Positions 9,395 through 17,377 are shown, numbered from the stretch's first letter. The stretch is 64,000 nucleotides of DNA from Paenibacillus castaneae (GCF_002884445.1 NZ_KZ614144.1:4942094-5006093); one strand, 5' to 3'. Translations and numbers: made by a program. The notes: generated from the sequence alone by a model not told the origin.

Positions 9395-10063
9395 CTAGTT
9401 GGCTGTAACCTCTGATTTCTTGTTCATATCGGCAAGCCATTCGATTTCATGCTTCAACCAACTAAGAAACTGGGAATCTAGCAATCCCTCCGCACGATGT
9501 GCCGGTGCCAGGCAGCTTATTCTACCTGCTCCATAAGGATGCCGCCAGCCTGCCACGGACTCTCCATCCTCGGACGCGGATCGAAGAAAAACTTCCGTAT
9601 GATCCTCGTCGCAATGAACGAAATAATGCTCATCCAGAAACTCGAATGTGTCTGGCTGCGCATCGCCAACCGATGTATAAACGACCCTTTTTTGCTCAGG
9701 ATGGGACAAGAAATACCCTCGCAGCATTCCCGTATAACTGCCGCTTGGCGGATACGATGCCAGCCCAGAATGCCAAGCCAACCAGCTTCCACCGTTTTCG
9801 ACATAACTCACAATCTGATCCGATATCTCATCGGTCATCCATGTTAATTCGGGCTGTTCCACAGGAGAGAGCCGATTCTCCGCAAACAGAATGACGACAT
9901 CGGGCGCATTCTCCAGTTCAGCTGCCAGGCTGGCCGCATCTGCAATAAATCGCAGCTGCAGCTCACCAGAAGCTATTGTATCAGCAAGCGCTTTAAGCAA
10001 TGATTCGCGCGCGAGCTCCTCCTTGTGATAGAAGTCGCCAACATAGGCAATTATCGTCTTCAT
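9395..10063 (-). CDS. ThuA-like domain protein
   Basis: A 222-residue protein of the ThuA fold (class I glutamine-amidotransferase-like flavodoxin fold), a family linked to trehalose/sucrose utilisation and often found with Gfo/Idh and other sugar-oxidising genes. Visible features are the N-terminal strand KTIIAYVGDFYHKEE, the central YVENGGSWLAWHSG segment and the late GWRHPYGAGRISCLAPAHR, all typical of ThuA proteins. The ATG at 10063 is chosen over 10081 because AGAGGTGG precedes it at normal spacing. It lies 30 bases after the SDR gene and 61 before the aldo/keto reductase gene. The biochemical function of the family is not firmly known. Confidence 0.85.
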   Translation of the reverse strand: MKTIIAYVGDFYHKEELARESLLKALADTIASGELQLRFIADAASLAAELENAPDVVILFAENRLSPVEQPELTWMTDEISDQIVSYVENGGSWLAWHSGLASYPPSGSYTGMLRGYFLSHPEQKRVVYTSVGDAQPDTFEFLDEHYFVHCDEDHTEVFLRSASEDGESVAGWRHPYGAGRISCLAPAHRAEGLLDSQFLSWLKHEIEWLADMNKKSEVTAN

Positions 10064-10093
10064 TTTCTTACCACCTCTCATTCCAAACGCTCT

Positions 10094-10789
10094 TTATATG
10101 CGCATCTGAGCACCCTGATGATCAATGAACAGGGCGTCTGCTGCCGTTTTCCGCTCTATAATATTCAATATGCCGGCAGCAGAAGCTTTCGCATCGCCCG
10201 GCGCCTGATCACCGCCCATATCCGTTTTAATCCAGCCCGGATGAACCGCATGAACGATAATGCCTTGAGTTGACAGCTCTTGGCGAAGCTGTGCGGAGAA
10301 CATATTCAAAGCCGACTTGGAAAGCGCATACGAATAATCGCCGCCATAAGCGCCGGCAAAGCTGCCCGCTTCCGAGCTAATATTAATAATGCTTTGCTGC
10401 TTTCCTTGACGAAGCAACGGCAAGAAATGCTTGAGCACAATAATCGGCCCAAACAAATTCGTTTGGAAGGATTGCTCTACCTGCTCCATGTCCAGCCCTT
10501 CAAGCTTTTGATCCCGCCCCAGCAAGATCGCAGCACTGTTAATGACTGCATCCAAACTTTGGAATCGGCTCACCGCTTGCTCATAAGCGTAGCGAACGGA
10601 GTTCTCATCTGCAACATCAAGCGGCAGTATAGTTACCTGTCCGGGAAATTTCTCAACCAGCTCCTGCAAACCTTCTGCAGAAGAGCCGGGGCCGCGAACG
10701 CCGGCAAGCACATGATGTCCTCGTTCACATGCTTCACCAGCAAGCGCCAAGCCTAAACCACGATTAGCTCCTGTAATCAGTATATTCAT
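10094..10789 (-). CDS. Short-chain dehydrogenase/reductase
   Basis: A 231-residue classical SDR. The N-terminal cofactor motif is TGANRGLG (residues 6-13), NSAAI stands in for the NNAG motif, the catalytic Ser is in INISSEAG and the YxxxK pair is in YSYALSK, followed by the HPGWIKTDMGG segment. It resembles the C-factor/sniffer-like SDRs; the substrate is unknown. It is co-directional with its neighbours, 62 bases after the VOC gene. Confidence 0.92.
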   Translation of the reverse strand: MNILITGANRGLGLALAGEACERGHHVLAGVRGPGSSAEGLQELVEKFPGQVTILPLDVADENSVRYAYEQAVSRFQSLDAVINSAAILLGRDQKLEGLDMEQVEQSFQTNLFGPIIVLKHFLPLLRQGKQQSIINISSEAGSFAGAYGGDYSYALSKSALNMFSAQLRQELSTQGIIVHAVHPGWIKTDMGGDQAPGDAKASAAGILNIIERKTAADALFIDHQGAQMRI

Positions 10790-10851
10790 AGTAGTTAATT
10801 CCTCCTGTAAGTCTCTTCTGTAATGTGCTGCACTCTTGATTTAATAAATGG

Positions 10852-11310
10852 CTAGTTCTTATCGTTTTCCAGCAGCTCCAGCATGATTTTCAATTGTTTG
10901 AATGTATCCATATAAGCATAGCGTCCACCGGTGTACTCACCCTTTTGCACTAGCGCCATTCCGTTTTTCTCCATCAAGGCAACCTTTTCCTTCATTCCGT
11001 CAACGACAAAAGCGATATGATGCGGTCCCTCACCATGCTTGTCGAGATGCTCGCGCCAAGTGCTGGGATGCTCATCCGGTTCAATAAGCTCAAGCTGCAG
11101 GGAGCCCATATCAAAAAAAGCAAGCTTAGCGCGCGCCACAGATGATTCGCCGTTATACTCGGTTTGAGCTTTCTCTACCGTATCCGTCCAGAACCAGTTC
11201 GGCTTCTCCACGCCAAAAAACTCAGCATAAGCAGCTGATGTTTCATCAATATCATGGACTAAAAGTCCAATTTGTGTGATCGTTTTTGTTCCTAGAATAT
11301 TTTTTTCCAT
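10852..11310 (-). CDS. VOC family protein (glyoxalase / methylmalonyl-CoA epimerase-like)
   Basis: A 152-residue single-domain vicinal-oxygen-chelate protein, probably a dimeric metalloenzyme. Two beta-alpha-beta-beta-beta units are visible: TKTITQIGLLVHDIDETSAA with the first metal-ligand His, then GPHHIAFVVDGMKEKVALME and a C-terminal IMLELLE with the Glu ligand. That spacing is shared with methylmalonyl-CoA epimerase. The ATG at 11310 is chosen over an upstream in-frame start because GGGAGTGG sits 7 bases before it. It is first of the leftward operon VOC-SDR-ThuA-AKR-GH9, whose promoter should lie in 11311-11480. Confidence 0.88.
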   Translation of the reverse strand: MEKNILGTKTITQIGLLVHDIDETSAAYAEFFGVEKPNWFWTDTVEKAQTEYNGESSVARAKLAFFDMGSLQLELIEPDEHPSTWREHLDKHGEGPHHIAFVVDGMKEKVALMEKNGMALVQKGEYTGGRYAYMDTFKQLKIMLELLENDKN

Positions 11311-11482
11311 GTATATCCACTCCCTAATCATTATTTTTATCGCGGTTAAACATCGTATATGCTTCAAAAGCAAAAATGCCCTTTAATATATGGTTTACAT
11401 GCAAGTCATACAGCTTCCACCATCCGCATCCCCCCTTAATAGAAAGCAACGGTACTTGATATGCACAAATACCAAGGCTTGC

Positions 11483-11498
11483 GTAAACACCTGTTTAC
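11483..11498. promoter_or_regulatory. Palindrome GTAAACA-CC-TGTTTAC, possible operator
   Basis: A perfect 7-base inverted repeat with a 2-base centre, 18 bases upstream of the -35 box of the rightward promoter at 11516 and about 170 bases upstream of the VOC operon start. Its position suits a regulator binding site; the regulator is unknown. Confidence 0.5.
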
Positions 11499-11515
11499 AC
11501 ATAAAAAAATAGCTG

Positions 11516-11544
11516 TTGACTATGTTGAGGCCCAGTTTTATACC
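11516..11544 (+). promoter_or_regulatory. Sigma-A-type promoter, plus strand
   Basis: TTGACT (11516-11521) and TATACC (11539-11544) separated by 17 bases. Transcripts would run right towards the hairpin at 11863-11912, giving an RNA of about 350 bases with no large ORF. Confidence 0.55.
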
Positions 11545-11769
11545 CCTGCCTCGGCCATCAGCTTACTAGCCCTATCTATTCCTTGTCTCTCTCGATAAGC
11601 GCAGCTAAAAATAGCAGTCCAAAGAAGCGCTTTCAATAAATAAGGCAACACAAGGCAGAGATGCTGCCACTAAATACATCTTCTTCTTGAAGACATAGTG
11701 AACACGTGTTTATGGCATATGGTACCAATGATCTGAACAACTGTCAATTCAAATTTACAGGAGGGGGAA

Positions 11770-11796
11770 ATGAGCAATTATATAGCCTTCATCTGA
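11770..11796 (+). other. Very short ORF (8 codons) with strong ribosome binding site
   Basis: AGGAGGGGG at 11759-11767 precedes an ATG that reads MSNYIAFI and stops. An inverted repeat AATACGA...TCGTATT (11796-11816) starts at the last base of the stop codon, and an intrinsic terminator follows. It could be a leader peptide or the translated part of a small RNA. Nothing proves translation. Confidence 0.3.
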
Positions 11797-11862
11797 ATAC
11801 GAATGATACTCGTATTTACTGTTTACAAACATGAGAAAATCAGGCCTTGCCGATCACATTCA

Positions 11863-11912
11863 AACAGCCTGAAACTTAGAAAGTTCCAGGCTGTTATCGG
11901 GATTTTATTTTT
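11863..11912 (+). terminator. Hairpin terminator of the orphan rightward transcript
   Basis: AACAGCCTG (11863-11871) pairs with CAGGCTGTT (11887-11895), extended inward by AACT/AGTT with one mismatch. ATTTTATTTTT follows a few bases downstream on the plus strand. No T-run exists on the minus side. Confidence 0.65.
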
Positions 11913-11968
11913 GGAACCAGGACTAGCATACCTTATTAGAAGTAGGTTATCCTGAGACAAAAGAGCAA

Positions 11969-12118
11969 CTATCTCGTTTCTCTATGAACTGTAACTCTTT
12001 TAAGCCGTGGACTGTACTTCTTCAGCTCCAGCCGCTCTGGCGTCGTTCTCTTATTCTTAGTTGTTGTATAGTTGCGGTCGCCCGTTTCTGTACAAGCAAG
12101 CGTAACGGTTACTCTCAC
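11969..12118 (-). CDS. rpmG: Ribosomal protein L33, zinc-independent (C-) form
   Basis: A 49-residue L33 of the large subunit starting MRVTVTLACTETGDRNYTTT and ending TVHRETR. The CxxC pairs of zinc-binding L33 are absent: only one Cys remains, and the second site reads KKYSPRLK. It is therefore the zinc-free paralogue used under zinc limitation. I place the start at the GTG at 12118: GGGAG lies 9 bases before it and it gives the normal family length of 49. The ATG at 12127 sits directly on the Shine-Dalgarno sequence, and a further upstream start gives 67 residues. It follows the COG0523 GTPase gene by 71 bases in the same direction, downstream of Zur-type boxes, which fits zinc-starvation control. 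Confidence 0.92.
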   Translation of the reverse strand: MRVTVTLACTETGDRNYTTTKNKRTTPERLELKKYSPRLKRVTVHRETR

Positions 12119-12189
12119 TGAACTCATCTCCCTATTATCAAATACAGCAGCGTCCTTTTTCCAAACGCCCATCGAATGAGTATTGATTT

Positions 12190-13404
12190 TTAACTAATCG
12201 TCGACTCCATCTGCTCATCTGTTGCATTCGGGAATTGATCCTGAAGACTTCCCCAGTCCTGCTTCATCTCTTCGTCGCTAAGCAGACATTTATCGAGGGA
12301 GTCCGTCAGCCCGGCACGGTTCAGTTCAATACCGATAAACACAACTTTATTGATACGGTCACCATACTCCGCATGCCATGCGGCTGCAACTTCTGGTTCT
12401 TCCTGCAAAATCATTTCACACTCTTCAGGCGGAAGAGCCGCTGCCCATTGGCCTGCTGGACCGAATTGAATGGAAGGCCCCGCCTGACTAATGCTCTGAG
12501 CGAAATCATTGCGCGTAGCAAGCCACATAATGCCTTTGGCCCGAACGACCTCTTCCGGCCATTCGCCCATCCACTTCATAAGTCGCTCGGGGTGGAATGG
12601 CTTTACTCGTTCATAGACGAATGAGGATATGCCGTATTCTTCTGTCTCCGGAGTATGTGCAGCTCCATTTAATTCTTTCATCCAGCCTGCCGATTGGCTT
12701 GCTTCGTCGAAATCGAATAAAGAGGTGTTTAAAATCTCTTTTGGATCAACTTTCCCCTTAGAGGTGCGGATAAATTTAGCGCGCGGCTGCAGCGTTCGAA
12801 GTACGCCCTCCAGCTCAGTCAGCTCTTCTTCGCCAACGAGGTCGCATTTATTCAAAATAAGCACATCACAAAATTCAATTTGATCGATAAGCAAATCGAC
12901 CACCTCACGCGTATCCCCTATATCTACCGCTTGGCTGCGCTCCAATAGCGATTCGCCTGATGAATAATCCTGCCAGAAATGATAGGCATCGACGACGGTT
13001 ACCATACAATCCAGTCTGCAAAATTGAGTCAAGTCAATACCTTGCTCTGTATCCACATAGGTAAATGTCTGAGCAACAGGAACCGGCTCGCCAACCCCAG
13101 TCGATTCGATTAGAATATAATCAAAACGGTTTTCCTTCGCCAGCTTCTCGACTTCCATAAGCAGATCCTCCCGCAGTGTGCAGCAGATGCAGCCGTTTGA
13201 CATTTCAACCAGCTTCTCATCTGTACGAGACAATCCGCCTCCGTCTTGAATCAAACCGGCATCTATATTTAACTCGCTCAAATCATTAACGATAACGGCT
13301 ACCTTTAGCCCATCACGATTATTTAATACATGGTTCATAATCGTTGTTTTACCGGCACCTAAATAACCGCTTAATACCGTTACGGGAATTTTATTAGCTG
13401 TCAT
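12190..13404 (-). CDS. zagA: COG0523 (CobW/YciC/ZagA-type) zinc metallochaperone GTPase
   Basis: A 404-residue GTPase of the G3E/COG0523 family, matching B. subtilis YciC/ZagA, which delivers zinc under starvation. The Walker A motif GYLGAGKTT lies at 13-21, the hallmark CxCC zinc motif (GCICC, C72-C74-C75) follows, then ESTGVGEP, the guanine-specificity motif NKCD near residue 185 and a C-terminal CobW domain from about 255. The start is taken at ATG 13404 because AGAGGTG lies 7 bases upstream. An in-frame ATG at 13461 would make a Zur-type box part of the coding region. Zinc-free L33 follows. The symbol is given by family and regulatory context; paralogues exist in this family. Confidence 0.9.
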   Translation of the reverse strand: MTANKIPVTVLSGYLGAGKTTIMNHVLNNRDGLKVAVIVNDLSELNIDAGLIQDGGGLSRTDEKLVEMSNGCICCTLREDLLMEVEKLAKENRFDYILIESTGVGEPVPVAQTFTYVDTEQGIDLTQFCRLDCMVTVVDAYHFWQDYSSGESLLERSQAVDIGDTREVVDLLIDQIEFCDVLILNKCDLVGEEELTELEGVLRTLQPRAKFIRTSKGKVDPKEILNTSLFDFDEASQSAGWMKELNGAAHTPETEEYGISSFVYERVKPFHPERLMKWMGEWPEEVVRAKGIMWLATRNDFAQSISQAGPSIQFGPAGQWAAALPPEECEMILQEEPEVAAAWHAEYGDRINKVVFIGIELNRAGLTDSLDKCLLSDEEMKQDWGSLQDQFPNATDEQMESTIS

Positions 13405-13436
13405 GCCTATCACCTCTATTTTCTCCACATTTAGAA

Positions 13437-13449
13437 CGTAATCATTACG
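13437..13449. promoter_or_regulatory. Zur-type box 1
   Basis: CGTAATCATTACG, a perfect palindrome that matches the core of the B. subtilis Zur site (TCGTAATnATTACGA). It lies in the 5' untranslated region of the COG0523 GTPase gene, 33 bases before its start. Confidence 0.8.
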
Positions 13450-13472
13450 GTTATGTATCAAATGTTGTTAAT

Positions 13473-13485
13473 CGTAATTATTACG
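13473..13485. promoter_or_regulatory. Zur-type box 2
   Basis: CGTAATTATTACG within AATCGTAATTATTACGTTT, the best match of the three to the Zur consensus, placed where the promoter of the GTPase-L33 operon is expected. Confidence 0.88.
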
Positions 13486-13525
13486 TTTAAATAAGTATAA
13501 CAACCCCACTCTCTCCCGTCAAGAT

Positions 13526-13538
13526 CGTAATCATTACA
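13526..13538. promoter_or_regulatory. Zur-type box 3
   Basis: CGTAATCATTACA, one mismatch from a perfect palindrome, about 120 bases before the GTPase start and partly overlapping the T-run of the terminator from the upstream Gfo/Idh operon. Confidence 0.65.
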
Positions 13539-13574
13539 AAAAAAGACTGCCCCAGATCGACATGGGACAGCCTC
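13537..13574 (-). terminator. Intrinsic terminator of the double Gfo/Idh operon
   Basis: On the minus strand GGCTGTCCCA pairs with TGGGGCAGTC (two G-U pairs) and is followed by seven T. It isolates the zinc operon from its upstream neighbours. Confidence 0.8.
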
Positions 13575-13582
13575 TTCTACAA

Positions 13583-14656
13583 TTATTCCACCCTGATCGC
13601 ATGCTTCTGAGCCAAGAGAGACAGCTCAGCCGCTTTAAAGGTATGCTCCTGCGTCATCGCATTTTCCGTACCGTTCAAACAGTCCAGTATAAGCTGTCCG
13701 AAATATGGAAAACCAACTTTGCCTCCTAGCTGCATATGCTGCTCACCGTCTTTATTGACTAAATAAAGCTGATCGCCTTCTTTTTCCTTTGCAATATCAA
13801 TATATTTGCGCAGCTCGATATAACCATCCGTTCCTAATATAAGGGTACGACCGTCACCCCAAGTGCCAAGTCCGCTCGGTGTCAGCCAATCAACGCGAAA
13901 GTAGCCCGTTGCTCCATTATCTCCAACGACAGTCATATCACCAAAATCCTCAAGCTCCGGATATTCTTTGTTCGCATAATTAGCAACCTTGCTGTTCACG
14001 ACATTAGCATTATGATTGCCTGTAAAATATAAAAATTGCTCTACTTGATGCGAGCCGATATCGCATAATATGCCGCCGTACTTTTCTTTCTCGAAAAACC
14101 ATGCCGGACGAGAAGGGGCGTTAAGCCGATGCGGACCAAGTCCAATCACCTGCACAACGCGGCCAATCGCTCCCTGCTCAATTAATTGGCCTGCGAATAC
14201 AGCACTTTCCACATGTAATCTTTCACTATAATAAACAGCATATTTTTTACCTGTTTCCGTATGAGCAGCACGGGCATCTTCAAGCTGTTCAAGCGAAGTG
14301 AAAGGTGCTTTATCAGTGAAATAATGCTTGCCGCTGCGCATGACTCGAACGCCAAGCGGACCGCGTTCAGACGTAACCGCCGCTGCTGCTACAAACTGAA
14401 CCTCTGGATCAGATAAAACTTGTGCTTCCGATTGTGCCGCCTTCACCTCTGGATATGCACTTACAAATGCTTCAACTTTCTCTGGATCCGGATCGTAAAC
14501 CCATTTCAAAGTAGCTCCCGCTTCCATGAGTCCATTGCACATCCCATACACATGGCCATGATCAAGGCCTACCGCCGCAAACACAAACTGTCCGGCTTCA
14601 ACCACTTTATTTGGTTTTCCCTTTGGCGCATACTTCATGCCATCCGCTTTATTCAT
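13583..14656 (-). CDS. Gfo/Idh/MocA family oxidoreductase
   Basis: A 357-residue oxidoreductase. An unusual 25-residue polar leader precedes the Rossmann strand FVFAAVGLDHGHVYGMCNGL, whose glycine loop is replaced by GLDHGHV, as in a subgroup of this family. The EKP motif is replaced by TDKAPF near residue 116. The C-terminal domain includes YGGILCDIGSHQVEQFLYF. Its ATG overlaps the TGA of the upstream gene (ATGA, 14653-14656), so translation is coupled. No own promoter is visible. The substrate is unknown. Confidence 0.88.
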   Translation of the reverse strand: MNKADGMKYAPKGKPNKVVEAGQFVFAAVGLDHGHVYGMCNGLMEAGATLKWVYDPDPEKVEAFVSAYPEVKAAQSEAQVLSDPEVQFVAAAAVTSERGPLGVRVMRSGKHYFTDKAPFTSLEQLEDARAAHTETGKKYAVYYSERLHVESAVFAGQLIEQGAIGRVVQVIGLGPHRLNAPSRPAWFFEKEKYGGILCDIGSHQVEQFLYFTGNHNANVVNSKVANYANKEYPELEDFGDMTVVGDNGATGYFRVDWLTPSGLGTWGDGRTLILGTDGYIELRKYIDIAKEKEGDQLYLVNKDGEQHMQLGGKVGFPYFGQLILDCLNGTENAMTQEHTFKAAELSLLAQKHAIRVE

Positions 14657-15789
14657 TTGGACCCTTCCTCCTTGCGATAGGACGAGCGCTCAATTCGCTC
14701 CTGCAAATGCTGATAGAAGAGCTCCTCATCAATCGGCAGATCAACCCAGCCATCCGTCCAAGTAGACAACAGCATAGCATTGGACAGCATGAGTCCCTTT
14801 ATGCCTTCTGCGCCCGGCGCAATAAGAGGTTCATTGAACAAGATTGCATTAACGAAGTTTTGCATAATTCCCTTATGATCCGGATTATTGCCTTTGATCG
14901 GAATTTCACATTTCCAGCATTCAGGCTCACCAAAGCCGCCTTTGAAATTTTTGTTGAACTCCGGCTCCGATACAGGAAGCCGCCAGAAAGTTAATGTATT
15001 ATTTTCGATTACAATTTTACCGCGTTCACCGCTGATTTCAAACCTGTTCGTCCCTGGCGCTTCACCTGTTGTCGTTACGAATACACCAGTTGCGCCATTT
15101 TCATATTCGACAAATGCTGTTACATCATCTTCAACCTCGATATTGCGGTGCTTGCCGAAATAACAAAATGCACGTACGCGTTTTGGCATCATACTAATCG
15201 TCCATTGCCACAAGTCCAGTTGATGCGGATCCTGATTAAGCAGCACGCCGCCGCCTTCACCAGCCCAAGTAGCTCGCCAAGTGCCTGAATCATAATAGCT
15301 TTGAGAACGGTACCAATTGGTTATAATCCAATTGGTGCGTTTTACTTCGCCAAGCTCTCCATCGTCGATTAGCTGCTTCAGCTTCACATATATAGGATTT
15401 GTCCGTTGGTTATACATCATACTGAAAACGACATTAGACTTGCTTCCTGCCTCATTCATCTCACGAACCTGCTTAGTATAAACGCCGGCCGGTTTTTCAC
15501 ACAGCACATGCAAGCCGCGCTCGAAGCAAGCAATAGCGAGCTCAGGATGAGAAAAGTGAGGTGTGGCAATGAGAATTGCATCAACGAGACCAGAGTCCAT
15601 AAGCTCATAAGGATCTGTGAACAAGCCCGCTTCTTCTCCAAGCCGCTCTTTAGCCCATTGCAAGCTTTCCGGCACCGTATCGCTAACTGCCGATACGACT
15701 ACCCCGCTAACTTCCCCCTTTAATAGGTATGAAAGATGGCCTTTCCCCATATTGCCGAGTCCGATAACGCCTAAACGAACATTCTTCAT
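14653..15789 (-). CDS. Gfo/Idh/MocA family oxidoreductase
   Basis: A 378-residue NAD(P)-dependent dehydrogenase with the canonical cofactor loop LGVIGLGNMGKGHLSYL at the N-terminus, CEKPAGVYTKQ near residue 98, and GGGVLLNQDPHQLDLWQW near residue 185. Three nearby ATG codons are possible. The one at 15789 is chosen because AAGGGGAG sits 7 bases before it; longer in-frame starts lack a site. It is followed without gap by a second Gfo/Idh gene and is divergent from the AraC regulator at 15963, which probably controls both. Confidence 0.92.
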   Translation of the reverse strand: MKNVRLGVIGLGNMGKGHLSYLLKGEVSGVVVSAVSDTVPESLQWAKERLGEEAGLFTDPYELMDSGLVDAILIATPHFSHPELAIACFERGLHVLCEKPAGVYTKQVREMNEAGSKSNVVFSMMYNQRTNPIYVKLKQLIDDGELGEVKRTNWIITNWYRSQSYYDSGTWRATWAGEGGGVLLNQDPHQLDLWQWTISMMPKRVRAFCYFGKHRNIEVEDDVTAFVEYENGATGVFVTTTGEAPGTNRFEISGERGKIVIENNTLTFWRLPVSEPEFNKNFKGGFGEPECWKCEIPIKGNNPDHKGIMQNFVNAILFNEPLIAPGAEGIKGLMLSNAMLLSTWTDGWVDLPIDEELFYQHLQERIERSSYRKEEGSK

Positions 15790-15962
15790 CGTCATTCTCC
15801 CCTTTGTTTTCACTTTATATGATAAATAGGCTGCAATCCTGAAATTCCTGCTATTATGGTAGCACTTCATCGGTTATAACACTTCATTCGAGTTAATGAG
15901 TTTAGTCTTTTATTTAACTCTGGTTGGTGTATAATGAGAATATTTACTAGGGGGGTTATGTT

Positions 15963-16820
15963 ATGAGCACGCAGCACAGTATCATCGCACCGTTCACCAT
16001 TCTTTCATGCTCTGATTTTAATGCTCAAATCCCTTACCACACCCATTTTCATTATGAAATCTATTATTTTCACAGCGGCAAAGTTAATTATCTTATTAAT
16101 GATCGCATATATGTACTCCAGCCCGGCGATTTGCTCCTAATGCATGGCATGACACTGCATAGGGCTTATGTCGATCCCAGCGTCGCGTATCACCGCACTA
16201 CCCTTCATTTCGATCCTTTTTATTTTCAACAATTCATCCAGACTCCTTTTGCTTCTGATCTGCTCGCGCCTTTCCAGAAGCTGCAAAATATTAGACTACA
16301 GCTGCGCGGGTCTGAAAAATTAGAAATTGAAGCTTCCTTATTGAAGCTCGAGAAGCTCTATTTGCAGCAGGATTCCTTTTCAAAGCAGCGTGTTCAAGCT
16401 TTATTGCTTGATCTTCTCATTCTAATCAATCAATTATGCGAGCAGCCGCTTAAGGATAAGCAAACATTTCCTTCCTCTAAGGAGCATCATGTGCAGACCG
16501 TGATCTCCTATTTGGAGAGCCATTTTAATGAAGATATTACACTAGAGGGCATTGGGCAAGAGCTTCATCTTAGCAAATATTATTTGGCCAAAACATTCAA
16601 GGAAGTAACGGGCATTACCATTTTCCAATTTCTTATGCAGCGCAGAATTTATCAAGCCAAAGTCGAACTGATCAATGGTTCTAGACCTATAACGGACGTA
16701 GGCTATGAGGTTGGCTTCAAGCACCCCTCTCACTTTAGCCGCGCCTTTAAGCTTCAAGTAAAATTCACTCCCGAGCAATATCGAAAGCAGCACCAGCTGC
16801 AATCTCCTCGTCGCGGATAG
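15963..16820 (+). CDS. AraC family transcriptional regulator
   Basis: A 285-residue regulator with an N-terminal cupin (IPYHTHFHYEIYYFHSGKVN near residue 23) and two C-terminal helix-turn-helix motifs from about residue 180. The second motif is in ITDVGYEVGFKHPSHFSRAF and the end is TPEQYRKQ. GGGGGG at about 15950 lies 7 bases before the ATG. It is divergent from the two coupled Gfo/Idh genes across 173 bases. The ligand is unknown, probably a sugar. Confidence 0.92.
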   Translation: MSTQHSIIAPFTILSCSDFNAQIPYHTHFHYEIYYFHSGKVNYLINDRIYVLQPGDLLLMHGMTLHRAYVDPSVAYHRTTLHFDPFYFQQFIQTPFASDLLAPFQKLQNIRLQLRGSEKLEIEASLLKLEKLYLQQDSFSKQRVQALLLDLLILINQLCEQPLKDKQTFPSSKEHHVQTVISYLESHFNEDITLEGIGQELHLSKYYLAKTFKEVTGITIFQFLMQRRIYQAKVELINGSRPITDVGYEVGFKHPSHFSRAFKLQVKFTPEQYRKQHQLQSPRRG

Positions 16821-16845
16821 GTTTAAACTTAATGATGGAAAATAG

Positions 16846-16891
16846 TTGACCCATTTAGTTGATAAGCGTATTATTGTTATATCAACTAAAT
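16846..16891 (+). promoter_or_regulatory. marR promoter and operator
   Basis: TTGACC (16846-16851) and TATTAT (16869-16874) are spaced by exactly 17 bases. A perfect 12-base inverted repeat, ATTTAGTTGATA (16853-16864) and TATCAACTAAAT (16880-16891), covers the spacer and flanks the -10 box. This is the layout expected for autorepression by the adjacent MarR protein. Confidence 0.85.
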
Positions 16892-16911
16892 ATGAAAAGC
16901 AGGTGCGATGA

Positions 16912-17343
16912 GTGGAAATAAAAGAATCCGTAGGCTATCTCATAAGCAATACAGGCCGTAAATTAAACCATAAGCTTCAGCAGCTATTCCAAGACTACGA
17001 TGTTACGCCGGAACAATGGTCGCTGCTCGCCTGTTTGCATGAGCATGACGGTATTACACACAAGGACTTAGCCATTCGAATTGAGAAGGACCCCGCTAAT
17101 ATTACCCGCCTTGTTGATCAATTGGAACGTAAATCGCTCGTTAGCCGAGTTGCTAATCCTAGTGACCGACGCTCTCAACTCCTTTATATAACCGAAAGTG
17201 GAAGAGCAAGCGTGATAGCGCTCGCGCCTATTGAAGCTTCATTTGTGGAGCAGCTTATTAGTAATCTAACCGAAGAAGAAATTACAGCATTTAAACGGAC
17301 TTTGTTGAAAATAAACCAAAATTCGGAACGTCACCATTCCTAA
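16912..17343 (+). CDS. MarR family transcriptional regulator
   Basis: A 143-residue winged-helix repressor. The recognition helix region is ITHKDLAIRIEKDPANITRL and the wing contains NPSDRRSQLLYIT, with the DRR signature of MarR proteins. It starts at GTG 16912 with AGGTG six bases upstream. The promoter region carries a perfect inverted repeat, so it probably represses itself and the MFS gene 34 bases downstream until a toxic compound binds. Confidence 0.93.
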   Translation: MEIKESVGYLISNTGRKLNHKLQQLFQDYDVTPEQWSLLACLHEHDGITHKDLAIRIEKDPANITRLVDQLERKSLVSRVANPSDRRSQLLYITESGRASVIALAPIEASFVEQLISNLTEEEITAFKRTLLKINQNSERHHS

Positions 17344-17377
17344 TTAGCAAGGCCGTCATCCGAGAGGGGAACATGTA

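Larger units (their letters stand above)
11311..11968. other. 658-base intergenic region holding a rightward transcription unit without an ordinary gene
   Basis: It lies between the 5' end of the leftward VOC operon and the 3' end of the leftward L33 gene. The plus strand carries an operator-like palindrome (11483-11498), a good sigma-A promoter (11516-11544), an ORF of 8 codons with a strong ribosome site (11770-11796), a small inverted repeat (11796-11816) and a hairpin terminator (11863-11912). No longer reading frame was found. A second palindrome, AACACGTGTT, lies at 11701-11710. Confidence 0.6.
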
